Assembly (NCBI GenBank): GCA_035547425.1
Contig: DASZUU010000008.1
Location: 1-64,000 of the forward strand
Direction: 5' to 3'
Source of the DNA: Alloacidobacterium sp035547425
Lineage (GTDB): Bacteria > Acidobacteriota > Terriglobia > Terriglobales > Acidobacteriaceae
Length of the DNA stretch: 64,000 nucleotides
A model generated the notes under the pieces. That model did not search any database and was not told where the DNA came from. It saw only the letters and a program-made list of their open reading frames with translations. This document shows, in pieces, positions 52,811-60,609 of the stretch. The stretch's first letter is position 1. Each line of letters starts with the position of its first letter. A program made the translations under genes and the position numbers.

Positions 52811-52885
52811 GCGCTTCCTTCATCCTGGCCATGGAGGATGGCGCAGGCAACTGGGTCGGGAGATTGCTCCCGTTTGCATTGTAAA
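52811..52885 (-). promoter_or_regulatory. Conserved leader, copy 2
   Basis: Same arrangement as copy 1: TTTACAATGCAA (complement of 52874-52885), CGGGAG-caat-CTCCCG hairpin (52857-52872) and an identical 19-nt block around the start. The hairpin stem differs from copy 1 but stays paired. Confidence 0.5.
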
Positions 52886-53040
52886 ACAGGCAAAGGTACT
52901 TAGGGCACAGGACTCTGCATCTGCTTGCAGGATCAAGGCCAAAATTTCGGGGTTTCATGCGTGCATACCTATTGCTATGTTCTTCAGACTTTTTACACGT
53001 AATAAGGGTGAGCGGGCAAAGGCGTAGTTTTTTCAGGGCA

Positions 53041-53208
53041 CATGCCAGGGTTTAGGGCTCAGGTCTCAGGGCACAGGGCTCAGAACTTAGGGTTCATGGC
53101 TCAAAGCTCAGAATTAAGGGGCAGGCTCAAGACGAGAGCCCAGGGCCGGTCACTGATCCCTGATCCCTGATCCCTGAGCCCTGAGCCCTGATCCCTGTGC
53201 CCTGTCTT
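53041..53208. repeat. Inverted array of AGGGCTC / CCCTGAT-like short repeats
   Basis: The left half (53052-53090 and scattered to about 53145) is rich in AGGGCTCAG/AGGGCACAG units; the right half (53153-53205) is a near-tandem run of CCCTGATC, CCCTGAGC and CCCTGTGC. The halves are roughly reverse complements, so the whole can fold into a long imperfect hairpin. It starts just after the M13 gene stop (minus strand, 53209). Between the leader at 52885 and this array nothing else was recognised. Confidence 0.7.
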
Positions 53209-55293
53209 CTACCAGACGCGGCAGGCGTTGTCCGGCATCATGGGCTGGCCCTTATGGCAGCCGAAGGCCTTGCCGAACTCGTCGAAGTTACGCACCACGC
53301 CATTCACGCGGAACATGCCCGGCGAGTGCGGATCGACCTTGGCAGCGACTCGCTGTGCCTGATCGGTGCGGTTTTCGCACCAAACCTGGGCATATGCGAT
53401 GAAGAAGCGCTGCGGCGAGGTATAGCCATCGATTTTTGTCTGCGGATTCTTGCTCTCCTCCTTCAGCGTATCGAGCAGCGCCTGGTAGGCGATGCGGATG
53501 CCGCCGTTGTCGGCGGTGTTCTCGCCGAGCGTCAGCTTGCCGTTCAGGTGCGTGCCGGCCACGGGTTCGAAGCCGTCGTATTCCTTCACTTCGCAGTCGG
53601 TGCGGGCGTCGAATGCCTTCTTGTCATCCGCTGTCCACCAGTTCTTTACATTGCCCTGGGCGTCATAGCGGCTGCCTTCATCGTCAAAGCCGTGCGTCAT
53701 TTCGTGGCCGATGACCATGCCGATGGCTCCGAAATTGACCGCCGGGTCCTTGCTGTTATCGAAGAATGGCGGCTGCAGGATGCCGGCAGGGAAGTTAATG
53801 TCGTTCATGGCCGGATCGTAGTAGGCATTGACGGTCGGCGGTGTCATGCCCCATTCCTTCTCATCCACCGGCTTGCCGAGGTGGTTGATCTCCCAATCCC
53901 ATTCAAAGGCAGAAGAGTGCTCAAGATTGGCCACCAGATTATCGCGGTTCACCTCAAGCTTCGAGTAGTCGCGCCACTTGTCGGGATAGCCGATCTTGCG
54001 GCGGAAGGCCTCCAGCTTGACCTGCGCCTGTTTCTTAGTTTCGGGGCTCATCCAGGGCAGGGAATTGATGTCGTCGCCGAGAGCCTTTTCCAGCGCGGCT
54101 ACCAGCTTTTCCATGTTGTCCTTGGCTGAGGGCGGGAAGTTTTCCTTTACCCAGTCCTGGCCTACGGCTTCGCCCAGGGCGCGGTCGGTGAGGGAGGTGC
54201 AGCGCTTCCAGCGGGCGGTCTGCTCGGCCTGGCCCTGCAGCGTCTTCTGGAAAAAGTCAAAGTGGGCATCATCGAATGTGCTGGAGAGCCACGGCGCGTA
54301 TGTATTGATGGCGTGGAAGCGCAGGTAGCTCTTGATGCTGTCGAGGCTTTCGCTGGAAAGAATCTGGTTCAGCGCCTTGAAATATTCCGGAGTGGCCACG
54401 TTGAGCGTGTCGAACTGTGCCGAGCGAAGCTGGCCGATGTAGGCTGTCCAGTCAAAATCGGGGGTCAGCGTGTTCAGTTCTGAGATCTTCATGATGTGGT
54501 AAACATTGTCAGGATTGCGCAGCTCGACGCGCGGCAGAGAGCCTTTGGCCAGAGCAGTTTCAATATCGATGACACTCTTGGCTTCCGCCGCGGCCTTGTC
54601 ATCGGAGTCGCCAACCAGCTTGAACATTTTCACGACGTAATCGTGATACTGCTCGCGAATCTTCGCCATGCGGTCGTTATCTTCGAGGTAGTAATCGCGG
54701 TCGGGAAGCGACAAGCCCCCCTGATAGGCTCCCACGATCTGCTTGGAAGAGTCCTTCTGGTCCTGCTCGACGCCGAAGTGCATAAAGGCGGAGACGCCGC
54801 CGGTTGTCTGGAGATGGCCGACGAGCTGCCCCAGCTGCTTCTTATCGGTAATGCTGTCGATGTGAGCCAGAATAGGTTGAATCGGCTTATCCCCAAGCTG
54901 GTTGGCAAGATCGGTGTTCATGCAGGCGGCAAAGAAATCGCCGTACTGGTGTTGCAAGGATGACTGGGGCGAGTCCGCGGCTTTTTTCAGGTCGGTGTAG
55001 AGCAGGTAGCGATTGTGCTCGGCCAGTTCGTTGAAGCGGCCCCAGCGCGTCTGATCGCCCGGTATGGGATTCGCTTTTCGCCAGTTGCCGCAGGCGTACT
55101 GGAAAAAGTCCGTGCACGGGTCGGCGGTCTTGTCGATGGCCGAAAGGTCGAAGCTGTGTGGAACCTTGGGCGCCGTTGGGGCGGAGCTCGACGGCTGGTC
55201 GGGTGCGGCGATGGATTGCATTCCGGATGGATTTTGCGCGACGGCGAAACCGGTACACAACAGCAGTACCGGAAGAAGATGAGTAGATCGCAT
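53209..55293 (-). CDS. M13-family (neprilysin-like) zinc endopeptidase
   Basis: 694 aa, exported (signal THLLPVLLLCTGFAVAQ). The catalytic HEMTH is at 530-534, the third zinc ligand in GENTADNGG (about 591) and the substrate-binding NAYYDP about 40 residues before the HExxH. It ends in CRVW, the conserved terminal CxxW of the family, so the protein is complete. It degrades small peptides in the periplasm or outside. ATG 55293 is chosen over an in-frame ATG at 55371 because the signal peptide follows directly and GAGG is upstream. Confidence 0.93.
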   Translation of the reverse strand: MRSTHLLPVLLLCTGFAVAQNPSGMQSIAAPDQPSSSAPTAPKVPHSFDLSAIDKTADPCTDFFQYACGNWRKANPIPGDQTRWGRFNELAEHNRYLLYTDLKKAADSPQSSLQHQYGDFFAACMNTDLANQLGDKPIQPILAHIDSITDKKQLGQLVGHLQTTGGVSAFMHFGVEQDQKDSSKQIVGAYQGGLSLPDRDYYLEDNDRMAKIREQYHDYVVKMFKLVGDSDDKAAAEAKSVIDIETALAKGSLPRVELRNPDNVYHIMKISELNTLTPDFDWTAYIGQLRSAQFDTLNVATPEYFKALNQILSSESLDSIKSYLRFHAINTYAPWLSSTFDDAHFDFFQKTLQGQAEQTARWKRCTSLTDRALGEAVGQDWVKENFPPSAKDNMEKLVAALEKALGDDINSLPWMSPETKKQAQVKLEAFRRKIGYPDKWRDYSKLEVNRDNLVANLEHSSAFEWDWEINHLGKPVDEKEWGMTPPTVNAYYDPAMNDINFPAGILQPPFFDNSKDPAVNFGAIGMVIGHEMTHGFDDEGSRYDAQGNVKNWWTADDKKAFDARTDCEVKEYDGFEPVAGTHLNGKLTLGENTADNGGIRIAYQALLDTLKEESKNPQTKIDGYTSPQRFFIAYAQVWCENRTDQAQRVAAKVDPHSPGMFRVNGVVRNFDEFGKAFGCHKGQPMMPDNACRVW

Positions 55294-55442
55294 TTTTTTA
55301 AAGACCTCGTATACAGGCCACATCTCTGCGTGCGTGGAAAAGAGTGAGTGTTGGCCTGCTGTGTTTGCCAAAAGCGTAACACGCGCGTCATGGTTCTGTT
55401 ATCAGGAATTGCAACAGGAAGGGTGAAAGATAAAAGCAGCTT

Positions 55443-56105
55443 ATGACGCATTCCGAGAAAATCTTCGATGAAACAATCGATTTCGGGCCGGTTGTCGGCT
55501 TCCTCCATCGTCCGGCAGCAACGCCGCAGGCCGGGCTGGTGCTCACCCATGGAGCTGGATCAAACTCCCTCTCTCCCTTGCTGGTCGCGCTGGCACAGGC
55601 ATTTTGCGAGGTAGGATGGATGGTACTGCGCTGCGACCTGCCTTTCCGCCAGATGTGGAAAACCGGTCCGCCGCGAGGCAGCGCAGTGCGCGATCAACAG
55701 GGCCTGCAAGCGGCTGTCGCGCTGCTGCGCCGGTACACACCGGCCCCTGTTTTTCTGGGAGGACATTCTTACGGGGGCCGCATGGCTTCAATGCTGGCCG
55801 CCGACCACCCGGGCTTGGTGGAGAATCTGCTACTGCTCTCCTATCCCTTGCATCCGCCGAAGCAGCCGGCCTCTCTGCGCACCGCGCATTTTCCGCAATT
55901 AACTACCCCGGCCCTGTTTGTGCACGGCGCAAGGGATGGTTTCGGCACGACAGAAGAATTGGAGGCTGCGCTGCGACTCATTCCCGGCCGGACGGAATTG
56001 CTTTCCATTCCCGGCGCAGGGCATGAATTGATGACCAGGCGCAATCAAGAGGAATTGCCGAAGACGATTGTTGCTGCGTTTCAGCAATTCCTCTCGCGCG
56101 ATTGA
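55443..56105 (+). CDS. Alpha/beta hydrolase (KANL3/Tex30-like)
   Basis: 220 aa, cytoplasmic. The oxyanion segment LVLTHGAGSNS, the nucleophile elbow GGHSYGGRMASM (Ser about 118), an Asp-containing VHGARDGFGT and the terminal His in PGAGHELM form a complete triad. This small hydrolase group has no settled substrate in bacteria. It is divergent from the M13 peptidase and converges with the PepSY protein. Confidence 0.84.
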   Translation: MTHSEKIFDETIDFGPVVGFLHRPAATPQAGLVLTHGAGSNSLSPLLVALAQAFCEVGWMVLRCDLPFRQMWKTGPPRGSAVRDQQGLQAAVALLRRYTPAPVFLGGHSYGGRMASMLAADHPGLVENLLLLSYPLHPPKQPASLRTAHFPQLTTPALFVHGARDGFGTTEELEAALRLIPGRTELLSIPGAGHELMTRRNQEELPKTIVAAFQQFLSRD

Positions 56106-56118
56106 GTAGCAAATCTGT

Positions 56119-57507
56119 CTAAGCTGCCGCGGGCAAACCCAGCCAGAGCCGTACCGGCTCGATTCTGCGAAGAACGAATCGCTCCAGCAATGCCACGATG
56201 ATCATCGATCCGCCAAGAAACGGCATGTAGATGCCGAAGGCGATAAGGAAAGCGATCAGGCCCGCAGAGAAACGCACGGGACGAAGCGCAGCGGGCGCGC
56301 CCAGCACGCCTTCAGGCCGTCTGCGCCGCCACATGATCAACCCGCTGAGGCTCAATGTGACCAGCCCAGCTGTAGTGAACAGGCCGAGCAGCTGATTCGC
56401 AATGCCGAATAGCTGGCCTTCATGCGCGGCAACCCCGGTTCCCACCACGCGATCGAGAAATGGCCGCGACTGGAAATCAGTGCGCTTCAGGATGGCCCCC
56501 GTGGCCGGGTCGAGAACCAGATCGACGCGCAGCGGGCGATCCTGTGTATCGGATTTCGCAGTCCAGTTGCCGCCCATTTGCATCGGCGGCGAGATGAGCA
56601 CCGGGTTAGCAAGATGCAGAGGCGCAACCGTCGCCACCATCGTATCGAGCGCCGTATATGCGTCGGGGTCGGACATCATGTGATGCATATGGTGCCCGTG
56701 AGCGGCATGTTCCGATCCAGCCTCTACACCGCCTGTGCGCGCAGCACGAGCCGCCAGCTTTTCCGAGCTGCTCGTGGTCCAGTCCTGATGAACGGCATGG
56801 CCATTCGCCAAATGACGCCAGCCCTTGAGATACGCTCCCCAGCTTTTTGCCCACGGCAGGCCGGTGAAGAGCAGGAAGAGCGCGAAAAACGAGATATAGA
56901 TGCCCGTGACGGCGTGAATATCTCGCCAGAAAATACGCTGTCCCTGCCGCAGTCGCGGATAGAGCACGCCTCCCAGGCCACGAGCATTGCGCGGCCACCA
57001 GAGATAAAGGCCCGTGATAATCATGATGACCGCCCAGGACGCCGCCAGTTCCACGATGGCCGAGCCGTAATTGCCCATCAGCAGCTCTCCATGTAGACGC
57101 GAGACCACGTTTTCAAGGCGCTTATCTTCGTTGACGACGTGCAGAACCTGCAGCGTCTCCGGATGCACGTACACGCGAAACTGCTTCGTCCCTTGATCGA
57201 CGAGAACGCGCGCGGCCGATGTGGGCGTATGCGGTAGCTCATACGAATCGAATGTAGAGCCGGGAACAGCGGCAAGCGCGGCTTCTACCTGCCGGCTGGC
57301 CGCCGATCGGCTATGGATCACCAGGCGATCATAGGGACGGTCAAGGTAGCGTTCAATTTGCGGCTTGAATAAAAAGATGGTGCCGGTAGTTGCCAGCCAC
57401 AGCACAAATGGAATGCAGAAAAGACCGGCATAGAAATGCCAGCGCCAGATGGTTCGATAATCCAGCCCCTTTGCAGGGGCGGACGAGACAGACAACGTCG
57501 TTGCCAT
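56119..57507 (-). CDS. PepSY-associated membrane protein
   Basis: 462 aa from ATG 57507, which has AAGGAG ideally placed; a longer upstream frame is rejected. Four or five membrane helices: FYAGLFCIPFVLWLATTGTI near the N-terminus, ASWAVIMIITGLYLWWP, FFALFLLFTGLPW and two C-terminal ones. A His-rich stretch (HAAHGHHMHHM) lies in the periplasmic loop and could bind metal. PepSY-TM proteins are often linked to iron or copper handling or to reductase partners. The small Cys/His-rich secreted protein encoded 49 nt upstream fits a metal-related role; this is inference. Confidence 0.85.
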   Translation of the reverse strand: MATTLSVSSAPAKGLDYRTIWRWHFYAGLFCIPFVLWLATTGTIFLFKPQIERYLDRPYDRLVIHSRSAASRQVEAALAAVPGSTFDSYELPHTPTSAARVLVDQGTKQFRVYVHPETLQVLHVVNEDKRLENVVSRLHGELLMGNYGSAIVELAASWAVIMIITGLYLWWPRNARGLGGVLYPRLRQGQRIFWRDIHAVTGIYISFFALFLLFTGLPWAKSWGAYLKGWRHLANGHAVHQDWTTSSSEKLAARAARTGGVEAGSEHAAHGHHMHHMMSDPDAYTALDTMVATVAPLHLANPVLISPPMQMGGNWTAKSDTQDRPLRVDLVLDPATGAILKRTDFQSRPFLDRVVGTGVAAHEGQLFGIANQLLGLFTTAGLVTLSLSGLIMWRRRRPEGVLGAPAALRPVRFSAGLIAFLIAFGIYMPFLGGSMIIVALLERFVLRRIEPVRLWLGLPAAA

Positions 57508-57556
57508 AAAATCTCCTTCTTCCGGTGAGCGTGCGTGAATTCCCTGGGAGGCGCTG

Positions 57557-57916
57557 CTAGATGGAGAAGAAGGAGGGCGGTCCGCGTTTCTGGCGGGAAC
57601 GGTTGCGTGAGATAAGAAGTTTGGATTCCGTCTGCGCGGGGGATGCCGGATGCGCAACCAGCTCGGCGAAAACAGCCTGCGCCGTCGGCGCGACAAATGC
57701 ATCGCTGTGCGCGGTTGCAATGGCCGCAGGGCAATAAGGGCATCTCTCTACCGGAGCATGCACTTGCCTGTTATGTTGGCTTTCCGCCGTCTGCATCATG
57801 CAATGATGCGCGCCGTTACGGCGGCAGCACGCAGGAAGGCTTTCTTTCCTCTGCAACTGAGGAAGGAGGGGCAGGCTCAGGAAAGCCAGCAGCGCGATGG
57901 CAAGAATTTTCCTCAA
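57557..57916 (-). CDS. Small secreted Cys/His-rich protein
   Basis: 119 aa if started at TTG 57916, directly before a good signal peptide (MRKILAIALLAFLSLPLLP) and with AGGA just upstream. The frame is open further upstream but that part is basic and low-complexity. The mature part has CCRRNGAHHCMM and CPYC, a likely metal-binding or redox cluster, and a basic tail. It resembles small copper-related proteins found next to PepSY or TonB genes, but I do not assign a family. It is co-oriented with the PepSY gene. Confidence 0.6.
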   Translation of the reverse strand: MRKILAIALLAFLSLPLLPQLQRKESLPACCRRNGAHHCMMQTAESQHNRQVHAPVERCPYCPAAIATAHSDAFVAPTAQAVFAELVAHPASPAQTESKLLISRNRSRQKRGPPSFFSI

Positions 57917-57975
57917 CGGTCCTATTGAAGCATCCCCCGCAATCGATTCGCAACGTGATTGGGCTCGGATGATGG

Positions 57976-59577
57976 TCAGGCCAGGCGGCTTTCGTTCAAG
58001 TCCAGCTCGCGTTCGAGCGTGCGGTGTACCGCATCGCTGACTCTTCCGCTGCCTTGCAGCAGGTTTAATTCTTCGCGTTCGCGCCGAATGGTTTCCAGCA
58101 GAAGCTGCTGCGTCGTCTTTCCGCGCGAGGGCTTCTCGACATCGCTTCCCGGTGGTCCGCATCCATCAATCTCTGCAATCTTGTGCTCGTACTGGTGAAT
58201 CAGGTCCTCGTAGAGATGTTCTTCGCCTTCCCCTTCAGCAGATTTTTTCCGTTCGGCGAGAAAGTCCAGAGCAGCCTGCAGCAAAAGATGCCTCGCTTCG
58301 CCCTCTTCACAATATTGCGAATTGGGAGTAGCCAGTCCCAGCACCCGCACCAGCCACGGCAGAGAAAGCCCCTGCAGCACAAGCGTGACCAGGATGAGCG
58401 AGAAGGTCAGAAAAATGATGAAGCTTCGCTGTGGAAAAGGACTGCCGTCGCTCAACTGATAGGGCAGTGAGTTGGCGGCTGCCAGCGCCACAACGCCGCG
58501 CATGCCCGTCCATCCCACAACAAACACATGATTGAATTTCGGGCTTTCATAGGTTTGTTTGCCGATGTGCGTTCGCACCCACCACGCAGTCCTCGCAGCC
58601 GGATACATCCATACCAGGCGGAGCGCCACCAGTATGGCTGAGAATACAAATCCATAGGTAAGCAGGTTCAACTTACTGTAGCTGTGAATCCCATCCAGCA
58701 CATAGGGAAGCTGCAGCCCAATCAGCACAAATACCAGCCCGTTCAGCAGGAACTCCAGGGCATCCCACACCGCAATTGCCTGCAGCCGCACGCGGGGCGA
58801 AAAGAACGTCGAGCTGCGGCGGCTGACAAACAAGCCGCATGCAACCACGGCAATCACGCCGGACGCCTTGATCCGTTCGCCTGCCAGATATGCGGCGTAG
58901 GGCGTGATCAGGGAAAGGGCGATCTCCACCGGGCCGTCATCTACCCAGCGCTCCAGCCACGCAACGATCCAGCCAATCGTCAGGCCAACCAGCAAGCCGC
59001 CCACGATCAGCCAAATAAACTCCATCGTCCCGGCAGTGATCGTCGGCGTCACATCGCGAACCACCATATCCACGCCGAACTGCAGTGCCAGCAGGCCGGT
59101 TGCGTCGTTCAGCAGGCTCTCGCCCTCCAGCAGATCAACAATGCGCTGCGGCATGCCCACTTTGCGCGCAATCGACGTTGCCGCCACGGCATCGGTGGGC
59201 GAGACCACAGCTCCCAGCAGGAAGCCCAGCTTCCAGTCGAATCCGGGCAGCCACCACTGCGCGGCAAAGGCGACGCCGATCGCGGTAAAGAACACCAGCA
59301 GCACAGCCAGGCTCGAAATGGAGACGAAGTTGTACTTGAATTCGCGCCACGAGGTCTGCCACGCCGCGACATATAACAGGGGAGGCAGTATGACCAGAAA
59401 TACCACCGAAGGCGGCAGCGGAACGCGCGGGACATGCGGAAGCAGCGAGCAGAGCAGCCCGAAGATTACCAGAACGATGGGGTACGAGATCGCAAATCGG
59501 CGCGCAATCCCGGCAACAGCCGCCACGCCACAAAGCAGCCCTACAAGTAGCACCAGAATGTAGTTCACATGTTCCAT
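57976..59577 (-). CDS. CPA1-family sodium/proton antiporter
   Basis: 533 aa with about 12 membrane helices and a cytoplasmic C-terminal tail (about 420-533, charged, helical). The ion-site region reads VVSPTDAVAATS (TD) and GESLLNDATGLLAL (ND), as in NhaP/YjcE-type exchangers. It expels sodium or potassium for protons and helps pH homeostasis. Length is normal. It starts 160 nt from the divergent ArsR gene. Confidence 0.9.
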   Translation of the reverse strand: MEHVNYILVLLVGLLCGVAAVAGIARRFAISYPIVLVIFGLLCSLLPHVPRVPLPPSVVFLVILPPLLYVAAWQTSWREFKYNFVSISSLAVLLVFFTAIGVAFAAQWWLPGFDWKLGFLLGAVVSPTDAVAATSIARKVGMPQRIVDLLEGESLLNDATGLLALQFGVDMVVRDVTPTITAGTMEFIWLIVGGLLVGLTIGWIVAWLERWVDDGPVEIALSLITPYAAYLAGERIKASGVIAVVACGLFVSRRSSTFFSPRVRLQAIAVWDALEFLLNGLVFVLIGLQLPYVLDGIHSYSKLNLLTYGFVFSAILVALRLVWMYPAARTAWWVRTHIGKQTYESPKFNHVFVVGWTGMRGVVALAAANSLPYQLSDGSPFPQRSFIIFLTFSLILVTLVLQGLSLPWLVRVLGLATPNSQYCEEGEARHLLLQAALDFLAERKKSAEGEGEEHLYEDLIHQYEHKIAEIDGCGPPGSDVEKPSRGKTTQQLLLETIRREREELNLLQGSGRVSDAVHRTLERELDLNESRLA

Positions 59578-59702
59578 CGGCTGGCCGCGCTCCCCTTGGT
59601 TTCTTCAAGAATACAAGGCCGTTCTCAATTGAATAGATCGAATTCAGGCACTCTTCGAGTCACCTTGGAAAAGACGTGATTTTCTTATATGCAAATCTCT
59701 AT

Positions 59703-59731
59703 TTGACATAAGTAATAACTTATATAATAAT
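59703..59731 (+). promoter_or_regulatory. ArsR promoter with built-in operator
   Basis: TTGACA (59703-59708), 17-nt spacer, AATAAT (59726-59731). Within the spacer lies ATAAGT-aata-ACTTAT (59708-59723), a perfect 6-bp inverted repeat typical for ArsR-type winged-helix repressors. It suggests autoregulation of the arsR/AHSA1 pair. Confidence 0.65.
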
Positions 59732-59737
59732 GTTTTT

Positions 59738-60091
59738 ATGCAAGAAGCGATTAATCTCGATGCTGCGTTTTCAGCCCTGGCCGATCCCACGCGGCGCGCC
59801 ATTCTTGCACGTCTTGCGAAAGGCGAAGCGACGGTCATGGAGCTCGCTGAACCGTTTGCAATGACACAGCCGGCGGTTTCGCAGCATCTGAAGGTGCTCG
59901 AAAGCGCAGGTTTGGTGACCTATCGCATTGAAGGCGCGAAACGGCCTCGACGTTTGGCCGAAGGCAGTATCGAAGCCTTGAATCAATGGCTGGTCATGTT
60001 GCGAAAAGAATTGGAAAGAAATTATCAACGGCTGGACGCAGTTCTGGCCGGCATGGAACAGGAAAAGAAAAAAGGAGGGAAGAAACGATGA
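59738..60091 (+). CDS. ArsR-family transcriptional regulator
   Basis: 117 aa winged-helix protein (ALADPTRRAILARLAKGEAT, AMTQPAVSQHLKVLESAGLV). The metal-binding ELCVCDL-type cysteine motif is replaced by VMELAEPFAM, with no Cys, so it is not a metal sensor of the classical type. It belongs to the group that is co-transcribed with AHSA1/SRPBCC proteins. The 3' end overlaps the next gene by 4 nt. Confidence 0.92.
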   Translation: MQEAINLDAAFSALADPTRRAILARLAKGEATVMELAEPFAMTQPAVSQHLKVLESAGLVTYRIEGAKRPRRLAEGSIEALNQWLVMLRKELERNYQRLDAVLAGMEQEKKKGGKKR

Positions 60092-60552
60092 GCAAATTAA
60101 CACTCAAGACCGAAGGCGATACCCACGTGGTTGTAACCAGGCAATTCGCAGCATCTCCGGAGGCGGTATACCGCGCTCATACAGAACCGGAGCTTCTCCA
60201 GAAATGGCTGCTTGGCCCGGATGGCTGGTCCATGCCGGTATGCGTGAGCGAGCTGAAGCCGGGCGGTAAAATTCGTTACGAGTGGAGCGATGGGAAGGGA
60301 AACGGATTTCACCTCACCGGCGAATATCTCGAACTGGAACCATACAGCCGCATCGTGCATGTCGAGCGGATGTTCCTGCCCGACCCGACGCCAGACAACC
60401 ATGTCGAGACAAAATTTGAGGCAGACGGCACGGGCACACGGATGACTCTCAGAATGACATTGCCTGATGCTCAAACGCGGGCAGCAATGCTTGCCACTGG
60501 AATGGAGCATGGAATGGAAGCCAGCTATGCCCGGTTGGAAGGTTTGCTCTAA
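60088..60552 (+). CDS. AHSA1/SRPBCC-domain protein
   Basis: 154 aa. The helix-grip fold is recognised from FAASPEAVYRAHTEPELLQK, WLLGPDGWSMPVC and EYLELEPYSRIVHVERMF. It probably binds a hydrophobic small molecule; the name comes from the eukaryotic Hsp90 activator, but bacterial members are a separate group. ATG 60088 has AAGGAGG upstream and overlaps the arsR stop (ATGA). ArsR-AHSA1 pairs are widespread; the ligand is unknown. Confidence 0.9.
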   Translation: MSKLTLKTEGDTHVVVTRQFAASPEAVYRAHTEPELLQKWLLGPDGWSMPVCVSELKPGGKIRYEWSDGKGNGFHLTGEYLELEPYSRIVHVERMFLPDPTPDNHVETKFEADGTGTRMTLRMTLPDAQTRAAMLATGMEHGMEASYARLEGLL

Positions 60553-60580
60553 CCGGTGCGCACCCCGGAGGCATGATAGT

Positions 60581-60604
60581 AAAGGCCGACGTCTGTCGGC
60601 CTTT
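60581..60604. terminator. Bidirectional terminator-like hairpin
   Basis: AAAGGCCGAC (60581-60590), loop GTCT, GTCGGCCTTT (60595-60604): a 10-bp perfect stem between the convergent AHSA1 and MlaD-like genes. T-tracts are short on both sides. Confidence 0.65.
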
Positions 60605-60609
60605 ATGCT

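Noticed and set aside
53041..53208. Possible CRISPR array
   Set aside because: Units are 7-8 nt, without regular spacers, and no cas gene is present.
57508..57720. Upstream extension of the PepSY protein
   Set aside because: Arg-rich low-complexity sequence overlapping the small secreted protein gene; a strong ribosome site marks 57507.
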